From Hyaloperonospora brassicae (taxonomy: Eukaryota > Oomycota > Peronosporomycetes > Peronosporales > Peronosporaceae): 64,000 nucleotides of DNA. This document shows, in pieces, positions 32,333 through 45,412 of this stretch. The translations under genes were made by a program, and so were the position numbers. The notes under the pieces were generated by a model, which saw nothing but the letters and a program-made list of their open reading frames with translations, did no database searches and was not told the origin of the DNA. The stretch covers positions 1 through 64,000 of the forward strand of contig CANTFL010000254.1 of NCBI GenBank assembly GCA_947650285.1, in the 5' to 3' direction. Numbering within the stretch: position 1 is the first letter of the stretch; the number at the start of each line of letters is the position of its first letter.

Positions 32333-34609
32333 CGCGGGTGGCTGCAAGAGTGCAAGGGGAGGAGCTGTACGGTGCGGCTAATGGGTCTCTGGATAGGGCC
32401 AATGTGTGCGTGGAAACCGGTTGTCTGGTTTCCTGCGGACGGGGTATAGCGTTCGTGTGTGTGTGTTCCTGGGGCGACTGCCACGGCAGGTCACGTGTTG
32501 ATGATCTCGTCGCGATTGTCAGCTGGTGAAGAGTTCCAGGAGAGTTTGTTGTGCACGGCAGCACTGCAACGGATGGACCAGGGCCTCGCACTTTTACCTG
32601 CTTATCAGTCCGACAGAGATTAAGATTGAACGAGACGCATGACGACGGCCTCCGAACACGGCTATTCCTGGCGAGCAGTGTCTGATCACGACGGTCTGTT
32701 GCGGGGCATTCGGCTTGACCACGTCGCGAATAGCTCTTGTGGTCTCCATGGTGCAGTGGTATATGTGCGTCGATGGCTGCATCAACAATTGACTTCGTAT
32801 GGGCTGATGGATCGATCGATGCGTGAACGATGTCGTCTGCTGCAGTGTATACATGGGTCTACCATGGCCGTGGTCGTGGCAGCAATGTCGTGAAAGCTGG
32901 TTGAACCAACTGCCATCCAGCTGCCATCATGCGGGTCTTGGCTTATCGGTTTCCAGCTCATCAACAGGCGATCAATCGTCGGACGCACGAAAGAGCATGA
33001 AAAGCAGTTGGTCAGGATGGACAGCATGCGTTGGTGCTTCAACAACGTCTGACGCACGAGAACGATCGATTGACTGCAGGAAGTCACGCCCGTATCGTCA
33101 CCACGTTCCTCTCATCAAGACACGTCCATTGCTAAATTGTAACAAGACTCTGCACTCCAGACATCGAACAATCTCCGACGTCATGCAAAGTGAGGCGAAT
33201 GAGTCCATCACAAGTGCGTTGGTCCAAGCGACGTCAATGGATGCGGCAAGTAGCCTATGAGAACCTCAACTGGTTGGACCGTTGACTGGTGTAGCTCAGC
33301 CTGATCTCAACTGCATCCTCCAGACATTGCGTCGGTCGAGCGCAAACAGTTTGCTGGCGAACGTCCATCGCTTGGACGACTCTGTTCGTCCGGACAATGC
33401 CGCATGTGGCAACCACATCTGACAGGACAAACGTAGAGTCTTTTATCCACTGTCCACGCTCGACGTGCGTCATGATCGGATCGTTTCTTGAGCAATGTCG
33501 TGGTGGAGGTGGCCATCTTGTTGAAGCCCGAGACACACTCGCTTCAGTGCACCACGTCGTCATTACGGATCTTCTGTGCCGATACACGGATGAAGTTTGT
33601 CATGCTCAAGACGTTGTGTGTACCAGTGATCCGTCGAAGTTTGCCGTGCAACGTGACTCACTGGTGAAGATATCACATCCTTGATCGTCTCAGATTGCCC
33701 GACTCGATCGACGATACATCACTTACCACTCCAGGCATAGACACTGATCGCAGCGCGGGCTGCTGGAATGTGGCGCACGCACTTCGACATCTTGGACGAC
33801 GTCACTGTCGCTGTCACTTCCGATCGTATTGTTGCGCAGACTGTGAGGTACAATACCGACAAAGCAGCAGTGGTTGCCACAGTCGTAGCATGTAATCCCA
33901 CAAGCTCTGCTAGCACATCATTAGCACTCGTGTCCCGATATTTTCTACTCACAGGCACTGCAGGATCCGCAATCACGTCGCTGCTCATCCAGCACCGAAA
34001 TTGGCTAGCACAATTGCACTCTCCATGCAGCTTGAGGTACACAGCTTGCATCGTGGTAGCAGCCACAGGTAGTTCAGAGGCATTCGGCTTGTGCTCACAG
34101 TCCACACAGCACGCGCTTTGCTCCCTTCGGTACTACCAGATCCGCGAATGCAGACAATCATATCGAGTTTGCACAGGCAGTGGCTCATACATCGAGCGTA
34201 CTCAAGCTCCAGCATCTTCATCGGCCAAACAAGCATTGTCTGACTGCAGCTTGCGATGACTCTGCAATTGTTACGTGGACGACAAACGTGATTGACAATG
34301 TTTTGCGTACCTGCCGAGATGGCCATAGTAGACTGCCCAGTTGGACACGTGACAACACAGTCGATGATCGAGCTGCTGCTACAGCAGACCACGCCGTCTC
34401 AACTTGTGTAGGTATCGACAGCTGCATTCGAATCACTGTGAGCAGAAAAGCATACAACATTCTCGGGCAGACACGACTGGCTGGACAAAACGACCAGGTG
34501 ATCGACGACATAGTGAGAATCGCGCACAACAACATCGACGAGTAACTTCCAAGCAAGCAGAGATAGTTCCAGCAATCGCATTGTCCATTTCTACCCGACT
34601 TGGATCACG
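32333..34609. other. 2.3-kb gene-free region
   Basis: Frames of up to 163 codons (33768-34259 plus, 33985-34392 minus) overlap one another and carry no recognisable motif. No repeat or RNA gene seen. Confidence 0.5.
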
Positions 34610-34776
34610 CTACGACTTCACGAGACCCATGACCTCCTTCACTTCCTTCATTGTCACAGCAGCCATCTCAGAAGCTTGAGCTGCACCGTCCGCCAGCACT
34701 TGGTCGAGATAGTCCAAGTTGGCCTCATACTGCTTGATGCGCTCTCCGATCGGGCAGATCCTATACACCGACACAG

Positions 34777-34819
<43 letters not shown>

Positions 34820-36167
34820 GAGAGAGAGCAACCACCAACGTCAGCATCAGCAGCCAGTGTTTGTCCCCTTTCGCAACTTGCACGCACTTTGCAATCACCG
34901 CGTCAGCCACACAGTCTTTGAATGCACCCGTGCCGTAGTCAGCATACTGCGTCTCAAGCTGCGCGACGCTTTGCTCCGTGACAGCACTTGCAATGTCCAG
35001 CAAGTTACTGACCCCAGGTCTCTCGCGTCGGTCGTAGTAAATGCCGCGCACTGCATCGGTCGTTGCCTTGCGCAGCTTCTTGCGAATCGTATCTGCAGAG
35101 TCAGTGAGCTCAATGCGACTCATCGCCGACGCGTCGCTCTTGCTCATTTTCACTGTCGGGTCCCGCAAACTCATGATCCGCGCACGCGACTGGCGCTGCG
35201 CTTCACCCATCCTCCCCATGTCCATTCTCGCGTCTTTTTTGTCTTCCATCGGCCACGGCTTCAACAGCACAGGCGCACGGTCGCGCTTCTTCCCTGCGCT
35301 CTCCACACCCTCTTCCCGCTCCCGTCCAAAGCGGTTGTTAAATGCCGCAGCAATCATGCGAGCGAGCTCCAAGTGCTGCAGCTGGTCGTCGCCCACCGGC
35401 ACGAGCATCGCTCGGTACAGCAGAATATCTGCGGCCATGAGCACTGGATACGACAACAATCCGAGCGAACTCTCCGTCTCAATCGACGCACCCCATTGTC
35501 CGTCGCGCTGCTTTTTCTCTTCCCTCTGCTCCTTCTGCTGTGGAGCTCTGGTCTTGTGCTTGAACTGCGTCATGCGATGTAGCCATCCGAGCGGCGTCAC
35601 GCAGCTCAAGAGCCACATGAGCTCTGCGTGGGCCGCGACATGGGACTGGCGGAACACAATCGACCGCGTGGGGTCAATGCCCGCGGCCAATAGCGCGGCA
35701 ACGGCCGTATACACGCGCGCGGTCAAGTGCGCTGCGTCAAACGGGACAGTCATTGCGTGCAGGTCCGCGACCGCAAACAAACGCGTGGGCAGTGGTGCAA
35801 CTCCAGCAGCTACGGGCGACTTGACATGGGTACATGTTGAAGTGGCCGCGGAGGGAGAGGCGGACCGGTGATTGGCGGAGCACAAAACAGCTGGCGGCGA
35901 TGACGCCATTGACGTGGCATTGGTGGGAATGATCGACGCGTCACAGGTGGCGGACTGCAACTGGACCCATTTAGAAATGGCGCCGCAGTAGTTGCCCAAA
36001 TGGGGGACCCCACTTGGCTGGATGCCCGAGAACACGCGGACGGCAGCGGGTGGTGGGCGGACGGAGTTCGTGGACGTGAAGCAGCGAGACGGACCGACGA
36101 CGCGCACGACGGGGGGACGACGGGAGAGGACCGACAGGTGGCGGCCGCACGAATGGGGCGACGTCAT
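34610..36167 (-). CDS. tryptophanyl-tRNA synthetase, mitochondrial type
   Basis: Charges tRNA-Trp. Exon 1 is 34888-36167 and exon 2 34610-34760, with a 127-nt intron (GTGCGT to TATAG) holding a long CT run; 476 aa. The N-terminus is Arg/Ser-rich without acid, like an organellar targeting peptide. The class I signature is PHLGNY (HIGH-type) at about 55-60 and KMSKS at 340-344. The bacterial/organellar TrpRS features FSGIQPSG, FAVADLHAMT and LSYPVLMAADILLY, and the C-terminal ICPIGERIKQYEANLDYLDQVL, are all present. There are three insertions relative to the family: about 57 residues at 72-128 between the HIGH helix and FAVADLHA, a charged one at about 207-228, and about 50 residues at 281-330 before KMSKS. 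These could be lineage inserts or unspliced segments, although they keep frame. Confidence 0.93.
34775..34830. repeat. AG/CT microsatellite inside the TrpRS intron
   Basis: Nearly pure AG dinucleotides over about 50 bp. On the gene strand this is a CT tract that serves as the polypyrimidine tract before the intron's acceptor. Confidence 0.9.
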
Positions 36168-39100
36168 CGCAACGTGTCAGACGGCGGCGATTGGCAGGTT
36201 GCTGGTTCGAGGGCGTACGTGTGTGTTCATGTGTGGGTTAGAAATGGCCATATACCAGGAGAGAGAGAGAGGCGTATACATCGATGCGTATACAACGCAG
36301 CGCGTGCCATGGACTGATTACGTGCGATATAGAGGGGGGTTCTTCCAGATAGTCATAGTTAAAACGACGTGCGCGTGAAGAAAGAAAGTAGGCCAATTGT
36401 CTGGAAAAAGTCGTTTTGCTTTCGGTGGTGACGTGCGTTTTGCACCACGAAAAAGAGTCACGAACCTGGTGACATCGTGCCGCACGAAGGACGCAGCTTA
36501 CCCTCTCGATGATGATCGCACACGCTGGAAACGCAGCGGTCGCACCCGAAGAACAAACCATAACAAGCTTTTTTTGCGGTCCATGGCAAAAAACGTCCGC
36601 TTGCGTGTTCGCTCGTGCAAGTGCAAAAAACTGCTTTCTTGAGCCTGCAACACGCTTTTCTCGCACGTCATATCCGAACAAAACCATATCGTCGACTCGT
36701 TTGCATGAGCAGCAGGCAAAACGGACGCGAGCAGACGTTCGTACGACAAAGTTGCTACACGTATTGTCGGTAATGACACACAGACACAGACAGATTGTCC
36801 GTCTCGACACGTCGACATCAGCAGAAGCGGTAACGTTGTTCAATCCCCGATGGCTGAATGACTGGATATGGCTGTACCATATGCGCAGAGCCACTTGATT
36901 TCTTCCGACCGGCCGAACTCGATCGACCACGTGCTTTGGTCGCAACGTCGAGACGAAGTGCTCTACAGAGAGACGGCTGGTAGCCACGTTGTTTACCATT
37001 TGCGACAAGTTCGAACATATCTTTTTTTTTGTCAACACGGCTGGGCAAAGAGAGAGAGAGAGAGAGAGAGAGGCGAGCAGTTGTCAATCAACAAAGTGCT
37101 TTTTGCTCACTCGACAAGACAACCGCTGCATCAATGGTCGTGAGTCATCGCGCGCTCGGGCGCTGATCGCTCGTGTTACCGTCTGCCGTTTTCGTTACCG
37201 ATGGACAGATAGACAGACAGACAGACACACGTCCAAAGCCTTTTCACGTGCGACAAACGAAAAAAGTTTTTCACGTTACACAAAGTGCCTGCCTTCAGAG
37301 CTGTCTCTGCAGTCGGGACATATGGCCGTCGGCCACTACTTTCATGACCAGAACGGCCGCGCTCAAGCAGCCGAGCAAGTTGCTGCTTTATTTTTTAGGG
37401 CACTTTCTTCTGGTGCCACGCAGTTCGACCACCGCCTTCTGCACCTGCCGCGCGCTTAGGGCCTTTGTACATCACTTTTTATTACGATTTGCTGTCACGT
37501 GATCGAGCCAGATGGCAATCGAGAAGAAGGTCGTCGCATCGCTTGAATGGACACACTCGACGGTCGCTCGCGACAGACAGACAGAAAGACAGACAGACAG
37601 ACGAGAAGATGGGTCAGCGAGCGATATTGCCATACAAACTGCGATACGATTGAGTCTTTATACAGGCAACAACAACAACGACAACTATAACCACAACTAT
37701 AACAGCAACTATAACAGCAACTATAACAGCAACTGTAACAGCAACTATAACAACAACATGGTACATGTGGGATCCGTTGTAGACCTGCGACTTGCCGCGC
37801 AGACGCGACGGGTGGCAGTTTGGATGCACTGTGTTCTCCGAAGACGCCGCGACGATTTGTCGGAAGACGCTACCGGCGATCGGACTAGACGTGCGCATCG
37901 ATCGATGGCGTTCTGGTCGTTGTCGGTTGTCGTTGGTCTCGTTGCGACCAGGAGATCGATCTCGCGTACTTTCATGTCACTTGCTCCGTCAGGATACGAC
38001 GAGAGTCGAGGCATTACATATCACGTACGCACGTCGTTGCCCAAACTTTCGCTCTCTTTCTCTCTCTCTCTCTCTCTCGTTCTGCTGCCAACGAGTTGTC
38101 TAATACGCCAGCGATGTCAAATCGAGAGCTCGATCCTGAGGAATAGTTGGCGTTGGGAGTGCGGGCAGCAGTCGGCAGGTGGCTGATACCCACACGTTCG
38201 GGTTGCGTGCTGCATGACCGAGAGCGATGGATTGGCCCTTCGATCAGCTCGCTCGTAGTGCGCATGGAGCCAGTAGGGAGTTCCCTTTGCTCGGTCCCTC
38301 TAGTGACTCAGAGCGCGCGTGTGCATGTGCACGTACGGACGTTACCGTAGTGTTGCTACGTGGTGGCCGCCTACATCCAAACGGTGCATACGAAGCAGAC
38401 AAAGCTTGAAGCGTCACCACACACGCAAGGCGAGGGCCGAGTCAGTAAGTCCGCCCGTCCCGTCTCGTTCGTCCCATCACGGAGGTCGCGCAGCTCGCGC
38501 CTGGTCAACCGTCGCATGCGTCGTCGTCCAGCAGTACGTCTGACGGTGCGTCTCCTTGGCGATCGATCGATCGATCGATCGATCAATCGATCCGTCCGTC
38601 AGCCTTTCAATCGAGTTCGCAGTACCGCTTCGATCCCGACTCTTGCTCGGTGAGTTGCCATGACGTGGCCGTGACGTGAAGAAGACGAGCGTCGAAAGGC
38701 TCGGCCTCGTGCCTACATGTCGACACCATTACGTGCCTCTCGACCGCTCGTCTCGCACACGTCGTCCGTCGAGGGAGTACTTACCCTGAAAGGCCCTTAC
38801 GACAACGACAACGACCACCCACACACACACACACACACACACGTACGTACGTCAGACAGGCAGAGTGGGGTCCAGGCGGTGGGATCCTCCGAGTCTGAAG
38901 AAAGGGGAGGCCGCGAAGGGCTGCGTCCCACTTTGCATGGCCATGCGACTCAGCAGCCCGTTCACCGTCGCCGCTGCTGCCGCCCCAACTTCAAGCGAAC
39001 GACTGCATGGAGCCCACAACTCATATCGGTGGAGACGACCGCAGCAGTAGCAGTCGCAACAACAGCTATCGATCGATTGCCGGCTACAATTTGCCTGTAC

Positions 39101-41801
39101 GGACCTCAATGCTGTTTGACATGGCTCGATCGAAACCGCAACGGGTTGCTGCGAGTAAAAGCTCTCTGTGTCTGCTCACATGTGTAGACACTGCGCACAC
39201 TGCACACACATATATTGCAGCGCTCGTGTTGCTTCGTGTTGGCCGGTTGAACGTGCAGCAAACAGCGTGCGCCATCGACGTGCACACGGCACGCGATGTG
39301 AAAGTTTTGAGCGAGCAGCGGCATCGGCGTCGGTCGTTGTGGCTTTGTTGTTGGCGCAGACGCCGTCACGATTTGCACACGTGTTGGTAGGAGAGAGAGA
39401 GAGAGGTCGAGAGATAGGTCGGTAGATAGGGAGGCAGGCACGTGTATAGACAGGTAGGGCAGCAGCTCAGCAGCAAAGTCGAGAGGTGGGGCACGTCGCT
39501 CGTGTTCGAGACGGTCGTGTTGCACCGCACACATGCGACGGCTGAGATCCCAATGGCGCACGTACGTACGCCCGCACGCCCTATCGTCGTCAGGAGGGGA
39601 CTTCTGGTCACGTGTCCGTTCCGTGGACGCGCACTGACCGACGCGTTGCTGGAACCTGCGCACCGACCGCTCTGGTGCGACAAGGCAGGGAGTGGCATGC
39701 GACAGCGACAAGAAGGCAAAGGGGACGTGCCGTTCGTCGGGGAGACAGACAGGAGAAAGGATCGCAATGACTGGCGTGCACGAGTCGCGTCGCGTGGCGC
39801 AAACTTCTGCGCTCGGATGCCACGCCGGCTCTAGCGCTGGCGCACGAGCGACAAAAGAGCGAGCGAGCAGTGGCCTCGTTTCCACACGTGGCGCCAGGAC
39901 TGGATCAGGCGTCGAGCGCCCGACTTGTTTGCGGGCGGCGGCCAGAAGGCGGACAGGTCCCACAGGTGGCGCACTGCCTCACGTGTCCGAGAGCCCTTGT
40001 GGTGGGCGTGTGGCGTAGAAAACGAGACCAAGTCGCTGCATCGATACGTGGGCAAGTCCAAGTAGGGAAGTCCAAAGGTGGGTAAGTAGGTGGATGGATG
40101 AATGGACACGTGCTATGTATAATAGGCGAGTAATCGCGTCTGCGTCTCGGTGGAGAGGGAAATGGAGAGACGACACGACACGACACGACGCGACGGAACA
40201 GACAGACAGTCAGTCCATCAGTCCATCAGTCCATCAGTTGTTGGTCCCGTACTCTTTCACTCGCTACCTCAGCGAGTCAGTTAGTCAGTCAGTTAGTCAG
40301 TGGGTTCGATGGAGAGATGGCGAGTTAGGCAGTGCGTTTTACCAGAAGCTCTTCCGACCGACCTGTCAGCTGGTGTCCATGCGGCCCCCGTGCACGTTCG
40401 TCCCACCCGTAGTTACTGCAGTAGTCACCAGATGGGCTGCAAACGTGGTGCAGCGTCAAGTTCTGGCAACAAACGACTGCCACTCCGTCGTCGCCTCTAC
40501 TTCCGACGTACGTACAGTTTTGTCAGGAGCTCCTCGAGCAGACGTACTGGAAGCACAACCGTCTCGAGACGCCATGACGAAAAAAACACAAACACGGTAT
40601 AAAAAGCAGATCGAGTCGCGCACGCCGCTGGCCCTCGCTCGATCAATCACTCGATCACTTGCGTTTGGGGATTCCTCTTCGTGCAACGCCGACGGAAAAC
40701 GTTGACGACAGAAGAAGAAAAAAGCACAATGGATAAAAAGCCACTTGTTTCTTCGCATCCTCACGCATGCACACACATGCACACATACCCCATCACCACT
40801 GCCATGCGTCGTACTGCTCGTACACGAAGCGACATGCGTCGATGATGGACACGGCGATGGATGTTTATGGCCGCGAACCAGCCACCCACCTCTCGCGGCG
40901 CTCGAAGCCACTTGCAAGTCGAACGACCACAGAAAGTGCCTCGTTTGCCCCGGGTGTCGGTCGTCAAGGCCTAAACTTGCCACTTCTACCACCGCGTTCG
41001 AATTCGAGCCACGCACTGTGGCCACAATATGCCGTTGCACAGGTCGCGTGGTAGCCATAGTGAACGCCAGTCACACCGACAGCCCGCGCCAAGGGCAAAC
41101 AGGCATGATTCCGATCCCAAAACAGACCACCCATCGCCGTTGCACGCATACAAAGCGCTATATAAGAAGAAAGAAAACCCAGTTGCTGCTTTTTTTTGAC
41201 CTGCGCGTGCGTTGCAGTCGCTTTTTTTTCTTCTTCTTCTTCTTCTTCTTCTTCCTCCTGTTGTGCAGGCGATGCTCGCAAGGGCCGTTGCCCGCGCGCA
41301 CGTGTGGCGTGTCGCCATTGCGCTATTTCCGGCTATAGCGGTCGCTCGGGGGGTTATGTTGCTGGGCGCCACAAACAAGTTTTCGCGTGGCAGGGAGGGG
41401 TCGGGCAAGGGCAAGGGCTAGCAAGGGCTAGGGCGCTCCTGCCGCAGCAGGAGGAGCCCCGGCAGCAGCCGCTGCAGCAAGAAAAAGCCCGCACCGTCTG
41501 ACGTGTAGACGTTTACGACGATGCGACAACACAGCAAGAGGGGGTGGGGGGTGGGGTGGGGTGGGTGGTTAGCGACCGCCACGTCTGCTCGTGCGTCGGG
41601 GGCCGAGTCGGTCGGCCCGAGAGCTTTCGAGAAGGTCCCAATCCCTCACATTGGAATTTGCCGTCAGCCTCACAAGCGGCAGACGACCCACTCGCACGAA
41701 CGCACAGACAGACACGACCACTTTTTCCACCTTTTGCCTCGTACCGGTCGATCGATCGATCCGTCACGTGTGGGGCCGTTCAGTCAACAGCTTCTTCAGT
41801 C
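36168..41801. other. 5.6-kb gene-free, repeat-rich region
   Basis: No recognisable gene. It has AG runs (about 37050-37073), CAGA runs (about 37202-37226 and 37575-37605), a 12-bp tandem array (37683-37758), CT (about 38060-38080), ATCG (38563-38587), AC (38818-38840), CACGA (about 40164-40185), CAGTCCAT (about 40208-40240) and a TTC tract (about 41222-41262). Long frames (36238-37038 minus, 266 codons; 39106-39963 minus, 285 codons) have no domain and cross repeats. TA-poor composition probably explains their length. Confidence 0.5.
37683..37758. repeat. 12-bp tandem repeat, about six copies
   Basis: Unit AACTATAACAGC with small variations (ACC, TGT), head to tail. It reads as Asn-Tyr-Asn-Ser repeats on the plus strand, but is not part of a supported gene. 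Confidence 0.9.
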
Positions 41802-41816
41802 TCATTCTTTCCATTG
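41802..41816 (+). promoter_or_regulatory. possible oomycete initiator (Inr/FPR-like) element
   Basis: TCATTCTTTCCATTG fits the oomycete initiator pattern (YTCANTYY followed by a CAWTT-like flank). It lies 105 bp before the start of the 59-aa microprotein, a plausible leader length. The consensus is from memory and no transcript start is known. Confidence 0.4.
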
Positions 41817-41920
41817 AGGAGAGAGAGAGAGAGAGATTGACGCCCACCTCCACACACACACACACACACACCTCTTCTTCGTCTTCTTCGTCTTCGTCTC
41901 CTTCTTCTTCGTCTTTGCCA

Positions 41921-42100
41921 ATGCCCACGTCGACGACTGGTGCGATGCAGAGTGCAGCCGACGGCGCAGGAGGCCACGCGGCCATGAAGAAGCAGTGGCA
42001 GACGAACTTGGAGATTGACCTGCTCAAGAACGCGTGGATCCGCAAGGACCGCGAGCAGTACGGCGCGCACTCGACGCCTCCTCTATCTGCCGCCAAGTGA
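41921..42100 (+). CDS. conserved microprotein 1 (59 aa)
   Basis: An open frame of 59 codons, MPTSTTGAMQS to PLSAAK, intronless. Its core QTNLEIDLLKNAWIRKDRE (28-46) is repeated almost exactly in the 45-aa product at 45413-45550. The DNA differs at several third positions, so selection on protein is implied. A short Ser/Thr/Gly/Ala-rich head precedes the core, and a Ser/Pro-rich tail follows. The core is predicted to form one charged amphipathic helix. A pyrimidine-rich leader (TTC/GTC triplets) and an Inr-like element lie upstream. No signal peptide or metal-binding residues are seen. I do not recognise the family. A role as a small adaptor or regulatory peptide is only a guess. Confidence 0.7.
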   Translation: MPTSTTGAMQSAADGAGGHAAMKKQWQTNLEIDLLKNAWIRKDREQYGAHSTPPLSAAK

Positions 42101-45100
42101 GCGCCAGTGCAAGAGAGAGAGAGAGCGCGGGGACGGTCCAGAGCAATAGAGAGAGAGAGCGTGCGAGCGAGCGTGGGACGCAGAGAGAGAGAGAGAGAGA
42201 CGGCAGCAGGTTGTGCGGTTGCTGTTGCTGTTGCTGGTGGCCAGAAGAGGCGGACGTGCGAGTTCACGTGCGACGCGAATCGCTGCTATTGCGACTTGCA
42301 GGGCCTTGTGACTTGCGCACCAGCTGGTGACGACTGCACACGCACACACAGATACGCACGCAGGCGACGACGTGGACGGCCGCCTTGTTGATTATTAGAG
42401 CGCGAGAAAGGATGGGCGGACGAGTGGCGGACGAGCACAGAGCGTCGAGTGCGCTGCTGCGCTTGGCGCGTATTTAGCACACTATGATATAAATTATACA
42501 CTGTTTATTGTGTGGGTGGAGCCGTTAAGAGTCGTCTGTGCGTCGTCGTCGTATTGGGCATATGTGGTTCTGTGGCGGGACGGAAGGAAGTCCGGGTGCC
42601 GTGTGTATACCGACTATACGCGCCACCCGCTGCGGCACGAGCCTGCGCGGTCGTGTGTGTGTATACACCCCTGCGCCGTTTTCCGGACCGGATACGAGCC
42701 TCTATTGGGGGCACTGCTGCTGCTGTTCCGCGCATGTTCCGCGCAGGGGCTATAAGTCGCGACATGTGCAGCTGCCCGTGTCTTTTCGCACATAAAAAGC
42801 CCGCGCGTGTGGGTCGGTCACCCCGACCGGCTCCTGCGCTGCACCTGAGGAAAGAGGAGACGGACGGATGAATCAGGTTATTTTTTTAATTTTTCACGCG
42901 GCCCGTCGTTGACGGCCGTCTTGCGCGCCGCGCGTGATGATTTCTCGGCCAGGCGGTCGTATCGCATCGTGTCTCACGACGTTTGGGGCAGGAAGGGATC
43001 CTGTTTCTTTTTCTTTTTCTGCTGCTGCTGTTGCTGTTGCTGCTTCTTCCTCCTCCTCTGCTCGCGTTGTGTCTCTTTTCGCAACGAGTGATTGAGTGAT
43101 TCATCGATTGATCGCGCGATCCTTTGCCGTTCGACTGGATTCCCAAACTTTCACGCGGAAACAGACAGACAGACAGACAGATACACACGCAGATAGGCCG
43201 ACGCGTGTCTTTTTTCGTAAACATGTCACGGACGAGCAGTGTATATAATGGCAAACGAGTTGTTGAACTCGGTGGACAGCGACGATCGTCAAAGGCCTTC
43301 AATCAAGTGGTCGTTTTTCTGAGGACAGCGCGTGAGAAGCCGCTACTGCTCTGCGGTTTATGTGACGACGGCAGAAAAAAAACGATTACAACGACGCGCG
43401 AGCGGTCAGTCGACTGCAACTTGATGGCGATATCGTCGAGAGGGAATCGTTTCCTACCGTTTCGTTGTCGGTCGCTTGTCTGTGTATCGCACGTAGTGCA
43501 TCGTTTGGCTCCTGTCGACGTGAGCTTTAGGATGACGAACGGACGGTACAGCGTGTGGTGAATGTACATAGATCTCCTCACACACACACACACACACACA
43601 CACATAGACACGCACTATTGTTCTCAAGGAGGTCGCTCTACACGGAAGCAATCAAAACGATTCAGTCAGCTCAGTCGTCGCGTTCAGTCGACGTGACGCG
43701 CTGGGCGAGGGACCAGTTGTGCTCGTCGTGGCTCCCGTTGCACTGACATAACACCGTCCGAGAGAGTCCCACTTGGCTCGTTGCCTCAACGTCTGTCCTC
43801 CCTCTGCCACAATGTAAACACTACCCATGAGCTCTTGCTCGAGCCCAGTTATACATATAACTATGTACATGTACATGTGCGTGTTCCCTCCTACTCGTCC
43901 TTCTCCTTCTCCTTCTTCGCTTGGCGGCCAAGGCTAGTCAAGATGTCGCTGCTTCCAGCCCCCTGGCAAAAGAGCCATCGCGACATGCGCGTCGTGTTTG
44001 CTCGCAGCGTGCAGCGAAACGCGCACGGCAGCCGCTCGAGAGGCGAGCAGTCCCCGTCGACTTTTTTGCCGGGTTGAAGTCCCCATCGAGAAACTCGATC
44101 CGTCCATTTGTCGCGGCGTGTGTGCAATTGTCGTCAGTGGTGTCCCCTGCGCTGACTGGTCGTCAGCCACGTGCAGCAGCGCGTTGCCCCACCAGTCCCA
44201 GGGACGGAGCACAGATCCCATCACGCGCCGATCTCGGCACAAAATTTGCGCTAAATTTCTACCAGCGTCTCACAACCTGACGCGCACGTCAAGAGGCCGT
44301 CCGTCGTCGGTGCCGAGCGCAGGAACAGACGGCCGTCATCGGACCCTTTTTTCCCTCTCTCACTTTCTTGCGGCAAGATCGACGACGACGACGACCTGAC
44401 TGACTGACTGGCAATTAAATGACTGGCCGCTCGTTGGGCACGCCGTCCCACGCACCTCATGGCGCCCTTTAGCGCGACTGTTTCGCTCGTGGCTTGCACC
44501 ATCGAAGAAGCAGCCGCGAGGAGGGCACCGGACCAGAGATGGCTACGCCATGTCAATAATTCACATCCACGAGGTCGTGCCTGGGCGGGTCGAATCGAGC
44601 CACAAACGGCGTCGGGCACTGCTCGTGTTAATTTTTCAACGCGCACAAAGACGTCGGTCGCCAGGCACGCAGTATCATCCCACGAGGCCGCTCCGAGAGC
44701 GACATTTGCGACTCTTTACTTGTTTTTCAGTGGCGCGCGCGCGCGCGCTCTCTCTCTGCGTACGAGAGCCACAGAACTGGAGCTCGGCGACTTTTTTCAG
44801 CGCCTAAAGCTCTGGTTGTGAGCGTGTGGGCGCGTGGGAGGACTGTGTCATGACGACAAGGGGTTCACTGTGTGCAAAAGGCGACGAGGGATTGATTACG
44901 ACACTACAGCAGTGCGACGGACGCGTTTTGCAGCCCCTCGTCGAGCGTCACGCAGTAGTAGTCCTAGCACAGGTCCGAATTGGTGGCGATAGTTGCAGCC
45001 GTAGTAGTAGTAGTAGTAGTTGTTGTTGTGGTTGTTGTAGTTGTTGTTGTAGTGTATGGGGTCGTGGCTGGGCAAGGAAGCAGCGCAAGTGGCCTTTTTT

Positions 45101-45412
45101 TCAGCAGCACGGCGGAAATTTGCATGGCGTGTGACGTTGTCAAGTCGACGTGGTTGGCCCAATCCTCGGGGAGCTCCAGTCGCTCGCTCTCGGACCAAAT
45201 CTGTCACGTCGTCGTCGCGCATAGCAGAGGAGACGGCCTCGGCTGGTGGCGCTCATGCCACCGGTCAAAACGGAATTTGCGCTCCAGGACCCACTTGTCC
45301 TCTTCCAACTCCTCGTTCGCGTCCTCTGCTTCCTCGAATCCGACTCGAGCAGCTCCTCCTACTACTACTACTACTGCTACGCAACTACTTCTACTACGGG
45401 CTGAACCATACG
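42101..45412. other. 3.3-kb gene-free region between the microprotein genes
   Basis: Contains AG runs (42113-42200), GACA (43160-43182), AC (43579-43602), CG (about 44732-44748), TAG/TTG (about 45000-45050) and TAC (about 45358-45380) microsatellites. A 44-codon frame at 43942 (MSLLPAPWQKSHRD) has no support. No gene called. Confidence 0.5.

Noticed and set aside
33768..34545. Open frames of 121-163 codons as a gene upstream of TrpRS
   Set aside because: Overlapping frames on both strands of similar length, no domain, and no splice sites that join them.
39106..39963. 285-codon minus-strand frame in the repeat-rich gap
   Set aside because: Crosses CT-type repeats (Leu-Ser runs) and shows no recognisable motif. 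TA-poor composition explains its length.
43942..44076. 44-codon frame MSLLPAPWQKSHRD as another microprotein
   Set aside because: No similarity to the microprotein core and no second copy in the window.
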